DNA of 64,000 nucleotides from Notospermus geniculatus. Lineage: Eukaryota; Nemertea; Pilidiophora; Heteronemertea; Lineidae. The notes beneath the pieces were generated by a model, which did not search any database, was not told the origin of the DNA, and saw nothing but the letters and a program-made list of their open reading frames with translations. Both the position numbers and the translations under genes were made by a program. The stretch lies in contig NMRB01001054.1 in assembly GCA_002633025.1 (NCBI GenBank), forward strand, positions 148,480 to 212,479, given 5' to 3'. This document shows positions 39,001-51,000 of this stretch, in pieces. Within the stretch, counting starts at the first letter, position 1, and every line of letters begins with the position of its first letter.

Positions 39001-42000
39001 CCCGGTCGCTATTGCTCTGGATACGAAGGGTCCGGAAATCAGGACAGGGCTGATCGGAGGGGTAAGTAGAATATCAGTTTCACCCTTGACTCGAGTTGGA
39101 ATACCCACATTTGTGTGATTTCGACCTTTGCGTGTTGGTAGAAATTCTGCACCCACAATCGTTTTCGGGTGGAAACCCTTCTGAAAAGCTACGAGAAAAA
39201 GGTTTCTCTTTAGCTGCGTNCAAATGCAATTTTCATGCAGAAGGAAGAGTAATTTTGCATTTTGGAGTGTAAAAATGACTCTGGAGGCCAAAAAAAAAGA
39301 AAAAAAAATTTTTGAAATTTTTTTTAAATTTTTGAAAATTTTTTTTTCTCCCCCCTCCTTGAAAATACTGGCGGAAACCCTGGGTGATACAGGAAGGAAG
39401 GCCTGTGGTCTTATGTAATCCTGTGGGAGGCATCACAAGGAAGATGCAACTTATTTGCATGTCACGGTACAGGTTTTGTTGCGGTTTCGAAGTCATGGTT
39501 GACTCAAGTTGTCATATTTGGTATGTTCACCTTGTTCGCTTTCTGACTTTTCGACCTCCTAAAATAGTTTCAAAAATTCTTTGAGGACCTGGAGATCTTC
39601 AAGTTGTGATGATTGCAGATAAACTATATGTGGCCCGGCACAGCAAAATGAGTCGGAATGTGCACCGGGATGTCAGTTTCATTTCAATAGTTTTAACCAC
39701 TAGTGACACCTATTGAGGCAGTGAGCTGGGATCCCCATTGAAAAATAGAGGTTTTCATGGATATGTACTAATGGATGGCCCTTCTTTAATAGCTAAAATA
39801 TGTGTGCTACCTTTTCTCTCTGAGTTTCATGTCCGCAACACAGTTCCCCATCTCACAGACACGCCAGCTTTAGACCGCTTTCTTATGTGTCTCTTTCCGA
39901 CTTTTCAGAGCGGCACAGGTGAAGTTGAACTGGTCAAAGGTTGCATGATCAAAATAACAACAGATGTCAAATACGAGGAACAGTGTAGTGATAGCCTTCT
40001 TTGGCTGGATTACAAGAATATCAGCAATGTTGTGGAGCTAGGAAACAGGGTTTATATCGACGACGGTTTGATATCCGTCATCGTGAGGGAAAAAGGTGAG
40101 TTTGGGGGTATTACGTTGGTGAGCTCCCAGTTTAATACGGATCGTCGAGAATTTCCAGATTCTGAGCCAATCAGAATGCAGGAATGCAGTCTGGATTGTG
40201 GATGGCGTTTATTTGTAACCTCGGTTGCCGGGTGAATTCTGTATATGAGGGGGTAAATTTCTTGCTTGGGGCAGAAGACCAAACTAAAGAAGATCCCTCC
40301 AGGCCTTGCCGTTTGACGGGCACGATTTTGCATGCACCTCGCAAACAATAGAAATTCTATTGTTTGCGAGGTGCATGCAAAATCGCGCCCGTCAAACGGC
40401 AAGGCCTGTCCCTCACAGACATTGTTTGATAATATTTGTCATTTTAGGTGCTGATTTCCTGATGTGTGAGATTGAAAACGGTGGAATGTTGGGAAGCCGA
40501 AAGGGATGTAACTTGCCCGGTGTTGTGGTAGATCTGCCTGCTGTGTCTGAGAGAGATATTAAGGATTTAAAGTTTGGTGTGGAACAAGGAGTAAGTAGAA
40601 TGAACGAGCTAAAAGGGGTCTGAAGACTGTTCTAAGTGGCTCCACCTACATGTAGGAGAGGTGAAACCATCATCCTTACCCACCACGTACAACATGTGCC
40701 AGTTGTTGGGTGCTATGGTCCCTAGTAATGCTAGGGTGGTGGTGTAGTGGTTCGGGTCTCCGACTACCGGTCAGAGGGTCCCGGGTTTGAATCCCACTGG
40801 GCGTGAGACTTTGGGCAAGTCTCTTTGCCTCACTGGCCTCTCTACACCCAGGTGTATAATGGGTAGGCCTACCTGTCGGAAATGCTCAAATTGTAGTGCT
40901 GAATGAGCAGCTCATCTGAGTTCTACTGAAAGGTTTCAGGATAGACTGGGGTTAAAGTGGATGAGAACCTATAGGCCTACCGTTGTTGATATCAGACTAT
41001 AAACCCAAACTTTAATTTTAACTTTTACATGCATTTCTCACGATTTTTGGTGCAATATTTGGTCCATTTCAGGTGGATATGGTCTTTGCCTCGTTCATCC
41101 GAACAGCTGACGCGGTCCATGAGGTCCGTAAGATCCTCGGTGAGAAGGGAAAGAACATCAAGATTATAGCCAAGATTGAGAATCAAGAGGGGGTTGACAA
41201 GTAGGTGGTTGGCCTTAACCCAAGCAGTTGATTTTATTCCCCTCCTCACCCTGTTTTCATCTCGTCCATTTCAGTAAGCCATGGTGCCTTGTATAATGCC
41301 TTTGCAGAGGCAAGTAAAAGACCCCATCCAAGTGAGGAACATGAGTAGCTTGAGATGGCCTCTTCCATACTTATCAGAGCCAATAATGTTATGGCTTCAG
41401 CACTGATGGAACAAATCAAATACAAATACTGGAATCCCCATCCTTCGCCACGTTTTCATTCCATCCCATTTCAATTTCAGCTACGATGAGATTCTGGAAG
41501 CCGTTGACGGTATCATGGTCGCTCGCGGCGACCTCGGTATCGAGATTCCCCCTGAGAAGGTCTTCCTCGCTCAGAAGATGATGATCGGAAAAGCAAACAA
41601 AGCAGGGAAACCCGTCATTGTAGCGACGCAGATGTTAGAAAGTATGATCTCCAAACCTCGTCCCACCCGCGCCGAGACGAGCGACGTCGCCAATGCAGTC
41701 CTGGATGGTGCCGACTGCGTCATGTTGTCTGGAGAGACTGCGAAGGGAATTTATCCGTTGGAAGCGGTCAAGATTATGCACAAGGTAGGAGTGGTGAATC
41801 TGTGAAAGTGTGGTGGGCTCTGGTGACGGAAAAAGTCATAAAACCCTTCGACAGTCTGTAAACTTTGTGTCAACATGACAGTCAGGTGACAGTCAGGCGT
41901 CGACCATTGCTAAATCATTGATTGCATCACGTCACCCGGTTTCACAGGGTTCCCGCGGCTCTTGAAAACCATTGAAAATCTTTGAATTTTAAAAGAGTGT

Positions 42001-45000
42001 TTTCCATGTCTGGAAAGTCGTGGAATTATGTGATTTGCTTATAAAGTCTGTGAAAACCATGGAATTTTGACTTTTTGTGTATAAAAAACTTGATTGCCCT
42101 TATTTCTGCGCTTAGCTAAAAAACTTCCCCAACTCCAGGCCTCAGGTGTCCGCCTGATGGCAGCGTGCTTCCCGTGCCTCATGCATCAACTAAACATTCT
42201 TGTGGGCACAGCGTCGCCACCACAACGGGATGATGCTATGTTTGACCAAAACATGTCTTGGAATTTTAAAATTTTTGCCATGGAAAGTCATTGAAAGATC
42301 ATGGAATTTTACTCAGGAAAAGGTGCAGGAACCGTGTTTCAGATCGAGGTTCTGGTTGAGATTTTGGTGGAAGTGCACACAGATCTGCGAATTTAAGATT
42401 CGTCCACAGGTGCGGATCCAAGGGGGACGCCCCACCGCACGCCCCCCTTTCGGCCAAAAAATCTTTAAAGTCGACTGTGAAATTCTGAAATTTGGAGCAA
42501 ATCATTGAAATTCACTGCAGATTTCAATGTTTCTAGCACAGTGCACCCCCTCTTTCCCGAAATCCTGGATCCGTCCCTGGTCCATTATCACAATCTTTTT
42601 ACAGATTTGCCGAGAGGCCGAATCGGCCATGTATCATAGACAACTTTTTGAGGAGTTGCGCCGTGAGACTCCCACACCCACCGACATGGCACACACAATC
42701 GCCATCGCAGCCGTCGAGGCATCCATCAAGTGCCACGCAGCTGCTATTGTCTGTATTACTACAACTGGAAGGTATGTAATCGTTCCGCGGTGTTACTTTT
42801 GAGTTCGTCTTGGCATAAGGAGTGATGCATTCTGTCCTACAGAATGTTCATTGGCTTGTGTTATCCTTGATAGCCTAGTGGTTATCACAACTGCTTAGCA
42901 AGGGGCAGGTCCCGGGTTCAAAACCAGCCCGGGCGATATGAGATGTCATCCCTGGTTCTTCACGCCGTCGCATGTGATAGTAGCTGTGGTGCCTTGTACC
43001 TTGTTCCCTTGCAAGGGCAAGTAAAAAACCCTATCTACGTAAGTGAGGAACATGAGTAGCTTGAGATGGCCTCTTCCATACTTACCAGGGACAATAATGC
43101 TATGGCTTCGGCCCTGATGGAAAAAATCTAATAATAATTCTTGGTGGTGCCATCTATCTACTGGACTTTGTACCAGCAAATTCCTCTACCCTTTTGGAAC
43201 CTGTCCCTGCAACAAAATTGACATGTCCTGTCTTTTCCAGATCGGCTCACCTGATGGCTGCCTATCGTCCACGTTGCCCTGTCCTGACAATCACGAGGGT
43301 CGCCCAGACTGCCCGACAGGCCCACCTGTACCGAGGACTTTTCCCCATCTACTACAGTGGTAAGAAACAGATAATTTTGAACTTAGATGACGGTCATTCA
43401 TGAGGAAAACTGCCTGCTGTAGAAAATTTCAGAGTGGCCTACTGGAAACATCGGCGTGAGACTTTGGCCAAGTCTCTTTGCCTCACTTGGCTCACTCCAC
43501 CCAGGTGTCAAATGGGTACCTAGCTGGCAAAGATGGTTTATGTGAATGTCTAGTCATGTGCGCGTTGTAGCAGCAGCCGGACTGTAATACTTCCCAGGAA
43601 GTGGAGTTTGCTCTGGGTTGCTCAGGCCTTTAAAAAAGCTAGGGTACTATGTAAAGCACCTTTGACAGGCGCGGATCCAAGGGGGGGCGCACCCGGCGCA
43701 CACACCCCTTCCGGCCAAAAAATCTGTAAAATTGACCGTGAAATTCTGAAATTTGGAGCAAATCATAGAAATTCACTGCAGATTTCAATGTTTCTAGCAC
43801 AGTGTGCCCCCTCTTTTCCGAAATTGTTGATCCGCTCAGTTTCAACTTGGAAAGGGCGCCATACAAAATTTGGTATGGTATACATAATAAACCGGGTGTT
43901 TTCCTCATGACGACCAGATTGTGATATTGCAGTGGCGCTGCAGTATTATCGTCGCCTAACACACACGAGGGCACAACAGGCAATTTTATCACCTTGTGAC
44001 AAGTGGCAGAATTTTTTCGTCCGATTGTTACTGTGATTGTGATTCTCAGTTTTACTTTGACTGTCATGTGGTCTGCCTGTTGATGGCACAAAGTTCAGTT
44101 GTTGCCGACCCATAGCAACCAGGACACCAGCAGCTATAACAGGGGGCTGGCGATAAAAATTACCTGATATGCCCTTGTGTGCATTAGGCCTAGAGAGTAG
44201 CACCTGTTTCTACAGTTCATGAACTGAAAAGTGTTTGGGGTTGGGTCAGCAACCCATTTCCAAACAAACTCAGTCTCTGAAGATGTTTTCATGCATATTT
44301 TGTGCATTCCCTGGGTTACCGATACATCCTAGATTATACTCTAAAGCAGGAACATTCCGCGTGCAGGAAATTTGCGCGAGAGTGTATGAGTTGCAAAAAT
44401 TTCATGTCGTGAATATCAATACATGCAAGTGATAAATATTGTCCGTGAAAAAAACTGAAAAAATGGCAGATACTCGCGAAAATATCCTGCCGCGAATATG
44501 TCTATAATTCTTGATTCGCGAAAATTTCCAGCCGTGAAATTATCTTGCTTTACAGTATTCGTTTTCGTTCATTTTATCATGCAGTATTAGTGCGTTACAT
44601 AAATTATCGCTGGACGACACATGTCCAAAACAGACACAAATTACATGGGGTCATTTTTGTTGCCGAAGCCGAGAATGCCGCTGTTCACAAAGTTGGATAT
44701 CAAAGAAAAGATCTGGCAAAGAATCAGAGTGGTTCAAGATCTCTGTGTTTGGAAATTGCAGTTTGAAACGGTAAATTCCCACAGGATTTTCAGCGCATTC
44801 TGTGGCGAGACCCGCGCCGTCAGCAACGTCATTGACGTCATGCGCAATAACAATACCAATGACGGCGTCGGAACATGGCCATCTCGGCCAGTTGTGTAAA
44901 CTTTGCAAAAACTTTCCTGTTTTTCGGTGGCTGCATCCGTGAACAGTAGAGTTCGCTGATATGAAATACCATGCTATTTAGATGCTATGTTTATTCAGGA

Positions 45001-48000
45001 TCATTAACGTGTGTGCAATTCCACCAGTGATTTGACAAGTGAAGAAAAAATCTGTCCACTTCATGACAAGGTCGCGTAAAAAATCGGCCAAACATGTAAA
45101 CTTCGGCGATAATTTTGCGTCACGTGCTTTAGTCGAGGTTTCTTCTGTTAGAAGTTTGATTTGAAACTAGCCTTTCTTGATTTCATTTCTCTAATTTGAA
45201 TTCTGTAGATTTCAGATTTAAAAATAGACAAACGTCATGTCATCATCCATTTTGCTTTTAGTCATTAATAGGCTTTCATCATTTCATTAATCCTTGAAGA
45301 CCAGGAGGAAAATTTGCATATTCATTAATCCTCAAAGACCAAGAGGAAAATTTGCATCATTTGTCTTTGAAGACCAATAGGATAATTTGCATATTCATTA
45401 ATCCTTTAAGACCAAGAGGAAAATTTGCATATTCAATGTCTGTATTAAGAATTATGCAGAAGTAAAATAATATTATTTATCCTTTGAATAGGTGCAGACG
45501 CCTTCTTCTGAGATGGGAATTGCTGAATTTTGGGGGAAAATCCTGAAAAATACCTCTGAAATTTCATGAATGAAATATTTCTGATATTTCAGATTTCTGA
45601 TATTTCAGAATCGCAATATTACATTTTAGTGCTATTGGTCGGCGAATTGTGAAATCTCTCTGACAGATTTTGAGTTCTTTGACTAGAAAGTCAGACTTGT
45701 AAAACATGTAACTAAAAGTTGATACGGTCGCAGCGCCATCTAATGATAGAAAAAGAATGGCGATAACCCCATTTGAAAAATATGTGTTCCCCAGAGGTCA
45801 AAGTTAGATAAGGTCCTGGAAATTGATGAAATGGTTTTTGTGTTTGCCGCATGGTTTTGGGTTTGGAGTGATTTGGGATGGTTAAATAACATTTCCCTCA
45901 TACCATCTAGGCCAGTACAGCAGCAAGGAGGAAGAGAGACCCCCATTGCCGGGAATTCAAGCAGCTAAAGGTAAGGTTAATTTTATTCCTATTTTTATCA
46001 CTTTCTGTGAAAAAAAACAGCATGAAACGACCATCTACTCGTCAACCTCCGCATCCAACCTTGATCCCAATCTTCAGACCTTTCCAACAAAGATGGCGGT
46101 CTAACAGTTCTCACCATATGACATCAGGAGTTAAAAGTTCAAGTTTTGGGTTTATAGTCTGATATCAACAACAGTAGAGGTGTCATCCGACTTTACACTT
46201 TAAACCCCAGTCTATCCTGAAACCTTTCAGTAGAACTCGGATGAGCTGCTCATTCAGCGCTATAATCTGAGTATTTCTGACCGGTACCCATTTATACACC
46301 TGGGTGGAGAGAGGCCAGTGAGGCATAGAGACTTGCCCAAAGTCTCATGCCCAGCGGGATTCGAACCCGGGATCCTCTGACTGCTAGTCGGCGACCCGAA
46401 CCACTACACCACCGTGGCTCCTCATAAGTTTAATACCATTCAATGGCCGCTGGCACGCTAAGCTGATCACGCGGGCCATGGGCACAAAAGTTTAGGTAAA
46501 ATAATTGCCTGAGAGGATGCGTTTGGTAGTGTTATATCATGCTTGGACAATGAATAGCCACGACGTCATGTGGGAGAACTAGTTGGCCACCATCTTTGTT
46601 GAAAAGGTCTGTAATCACCTGGGAACCAGGTTATAGCCTCGTGCCCGTGCGTTTTGCTTGTATGCATCCTCATCACCAGGTTAGTATGTGTTCTTTTGTT
46701 TTCATATGGCTTCTTAGTGCATCGATTTGGGTCGAATTACAACATTTCCAAAATATTCCAAATAATATTACTACATGTATTTTGAATATCATTCGTTTAA
46801 AAACAGTACTACCTGTCATGAGAAAATTGTGGCCCTTTTTTTCCAAGTTTCTGTTAAAAATAACAGTCTTGAGCTGTCTCTTACAATAGTCATGTGAGGC
46901 ATTTATAGACCATGTGCACGTGACGTCATCATTGACGTCATAATTCGCACGTCAGCCATTTTGGACGGCATCTGACGCTACGAATGCGTTGGACGTGCCG
47001 TCCAAAATGGCGGCATCTCGACGTCGCGGTGACGTCATAATCGGTGCTGCACGTCCTCTATAAAGCACTTTCTACTATTCTACAGTCTCAAAGCGCTTGA
47101 CATTACCCCTATCTCTCAGCTCCAGAAACCTTTCTGGGGAACTCAAGGAGCAGCTCATTCAGCGCGTCACTTGATCCTTTCAGACCAGTTGAGAGTACTA
47201 AGTGGTGACTCAGTGGGAATGGGAGGCTTCCCTGCCGTAAGAGGCCGCCACCAGTTAGTGGTCCTAGAACGGCATGAAATTTGACGTCACAGAGAAGAAG
47301 TGCACGTCACAACATTATCCATAATGACGTGGAAGCCTTGGCTTACTCAGTGATGGCAAATTTTGTGCTGTCGTAGGACCGGTAACAGGTGGCCTCTAAC
47401 GGTAGGAAAGACTCCCATTGAACCCATGACCAGTTGGTCTCTAGTCTGATGGTCTACCAGTGCGCCACCATGCCCCCAATGTTATCCAAATGTCATCCGA
47501 GCAGACGTCGTATATGGCCCAACATATCCAACATTTGTTAGCATAAAAGCATGTTGTCAAGCATTTACCAATGAATGTTGTCGCATATTGTCCAATGGGG
47601 TCGAAAATTTGCAAAATTCGGAGACGACTTTGTTTACTTACCATCAAATTTTGTCACACTTTGTCTACTAAATGTTGTCAGACACAATTTCGTATTAGAT
47701 TAGTCAAAACATTTTCTACAAGACAAAATTTTTTTTTTGTGTTTGCCTCATCTGTCCTCCCTCACTAACAAATGCATGAAATCCCATTTTCTACCTAAAA
47801 ACAATAGACTCGATCACTCCAAAAGAGTGCAGCACCTGACGGGGCAGCGTCATGACGTCCCACAGGTCCTTTCTGAACGCCATGACGTGACTAAAAAAAA
47901 CATCCAGTTGTTTCAGCGATCATGACGTCGTGAAACAATTTGATTTTTTTCGTCGCACGTCAAGACATCATGAAATGACGTGCGGGACATCATGACGCTA

Positions 48001-51000
48001 ACCCGTCAGGTGCTGCACTCTTTTGGAGTGGTAAATTGAAGTCCCATTCTTAACCTCCCTTTATCCGTCACCAGAATTCCAAGCAATCTTCTGTCTTAAA
48101 TCTGAGTGATCCTTGAGCAGCCCCGTCAGTATTATCAAAATCAGTCTAGTGTTGTGATCCTCAGGTATATCTGGAGAGTAATCTGACACAAAGACATCAT
48201 ACATGTAACAGCGCCACCTGGCCTAAACTATAATTACCTCCATATGTGTATCCTCGTTCTGGTGGTGGCTTATTGCTGCAGTAGAGATCTTGAATAGACA
48301 CATACAATGTATTTTGTTCACATAAGGCTTGATTCATACTTCAGGCGTCAAGCGTCTGCGACCAAGTGCGATCAAATTTAGACACCGTGTCCAGTGCATC
48401 ATGTTTGAAATCTGCAGGAGCTCAATCAGTTGAACTCCTCAAAGGCTCGAGGAGAGCTTTTCACACTCGTGAAATCTGAGGGTCAGTTACTTCAAGGATG
48501 CCGAGGAGCACGGTCAATCGAGCACCTCGGAAATGGCTGCTGGGGGCCTGGAAATGGCCACAGAAGAGCCCAATCTCCTGTGGCCATTTTGTGATAAATG
48601 GCCACAGGAGGACTGGGGGAATTTTGAGCCCTTCGACATCATAGTATTGATTCATAACGCTGTGGCCATTATCGTGAAACCATTCACGGCCCTTGGACAC
48701 TGACAAAACCGTCCGTCGAGGTCCGTCGAGGTTCTCGAAAATGTGATCGCACGTCGGACGCAGACACTGGTGTCGGAAGTATGCAAACAGTAATGTAAAA
48801 CCTGGCCTGTTGTCACAACACCAGCAACACCAGCATTGGGACAGGAGCACGCTACGTTTGTCCATGCAGCATAAAAAATAACGCTTAACGGTAGTTGGAT
48901 AGTAGGTATTCTTGGTGGAGGACCCATTTAACAAAGCCGTGGTGCACCAAACAGTCAATTTCAGGCAGTTGTGCAGCTGAGAGACCCCAACCTTTCGATG
49001 TGAGTTTACGGTATGTATGTATTTGTTACTTTCTGCCTCGACAGGTCCGCAGCTTTGTGTGAGGGGGGTTGAGAACCTACAGGAGGAGGCAGAAGGTAAG
49101 GTTTTATGAATTATCGTGATGTGATGCAAATTGTGGGCAAAGCTACTCCTGCAATGTTGGCAAATTTATAGGATAATTTGCCACCGCGAGAAGTATGCGA
49201 GTTTGTGGCAAAATGTTTGGAATTTTTGGCAAAAGTTGATTGCCAAGTTGGCTCTGCCCAGGTGCAAAAGAATGCGAATTTTGGCTGAGCCTACTTGCAA
49301 AAGAAGCAAAATTTTGGCTGAGCCTACTTGCAAAAGAAGCCAAATTTTGGCTGAGCCTACTTGCAAACGGCGCTAGCTTTTGGTTGAGCCTAAACAGGAT
49401 TCCAAATTTTGGCTGATCTACATATACTTGGAAAAGATTGCAAAACCGGGCTGAGCCAACTCTTGGGGTTTGAATTTTAACTGAGGTTACTTGCAAAAGA
49501 GTGCAGATTTTGGCTGTGCCTACTTGTAGTTGCAAAAGATTGCAAAACTTGGCTGAGCCTACTTGTAGGATGCGAATTTTGGCTGAGCCTACTTGCAAAA
49601 GGCTGTGAATTTCGGCTGAAGTTGCGAGTTCTATACGAAAGTCTGTCATGTAACTTCGCCCATTTAAATAATTTCCGCTTTTATTTCCAGTCTGTGAAGT
49701 CATACCTCTTTCGCTCTACCTGTTAGTTGTGTCATACCCACTCACTACTGACTCTGTCTTTAGCAGATGTCTAACCATTTTCATTAAATTTCACCCAAAA
49801 ATACTTTAAATAACAATTCTGTGAACAGAAATTTATCTCAACAGAATGCTTTCCATTGTTTTGCATGTGAGTTCGCGATAAGTTTGGTGCTTAGATCAAC
49901 TTACTGCACTCGATGTTATTTAAAAATGGCAAGGAAATATGGCTGCGAGTGTCCCGTTGCAAGTTGTGTACTTGTAAATGTTTTGTTGCCAGCTATGGTC
50001 GTGTTCCTTCTGGCATGTCTGGTTCAACTGCACTGTAGGGATGTGCTTGGGGTCCCTACCCATTATTGCTGAATTAAAACATGCAGCACACCAAACGATA
50101 TCGCAAGCAATAGACCGTTTTCGAATTGACGTAAATGATAAATATCTGCGCACTTCCGCCGAAATCTCAACCACAACCTCGATCTGAAACTGAATGACAT
50201 AACGCAGACAACCCCACGACAGTGACGTCGAAGACGTTGCATCAGACTCGACCATCGCTGAATCATGGATGGCGTCACGTCAGCCGGTTTCAGATCGAGG
50301 TTCTGGTTGATCTTTCGGCCGAAGTGCGCAGATCTGCGAATTCGAGAATCGTCTATCTGATCGCAAGCGAGCAAAATCAGCTGTTGACGCAAAGTGTGCG
50401 CCGGACAGCGATGCGTGGAATCTTCTCACCAGCGATGTTCGCCATAACACAGTACCAAAGCCGATATTGCCTAGGCCTGGTCTGCGGTGGCTCGTGAGAA
50501 GATCGGTGGCGAGTAGATCGCTTGCGATATCACCTGGAGTGCTGCTGGCTTTAGGTATCCACACACTTGTCGGGATTGCAGCACAATTTTCGGCTGCGCC
50601 CATTGTATGGGGGGCAGTGCGGTGGAAAATAAGCAAAAACTTATGNGCCCCCCCCCCCCCACTCATTTTGTGGTGACCTCGGAATCTGTGTTGTGTGACA
50701 CTCCCTTCAAGAGACCCTATAGACAAATCCCAAATTTGACGAAAACGAGAAAGATCTGGGCACTTTCGCCGAAATGGAAAACAGAACCTCGGTCTGGCAC
50801 TGAATGACGTGACGCGGAGAACCCCACAACCATGTGACGACAGTGAGTTCGACGACGTTGCGTCAGAGTCGACCATTGCTGAATCGTGGATTGCGTCACG
50901 TCATTCAGTTTCAGACCGAGGTTCTGTTTACAATTTCGGCGGAAGTGCGCAGATCTTGGAATTTGGGATTTGTCTATACATGTAGTCAGCCAGCTATTAG

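Noticed and set aside
44621-44899. Possible extra exon or gene start in a CpG-rich patch
   Set aside because: The frame has no pyrimidine tract or acceptor and no homology. GTAAAT near 44770 is weak.
46651-46678. Another cassette exon ending at GTTAGT
   Set aside because: The frame and phase do not fit, and the peptide is strongly hydrophobic.
48461-49129. 222-codon minus-strand ORF
   Set aside because: No family motif, low-complexity Cys/Trp stretch, and it overlaps cassette exon m2 on the other strand. Probably chance.
49143-49703. 186-codon minus-strand ORF with QVGSAKI repeats
   Set aside because: It reads through the 29-base tandem repeat.
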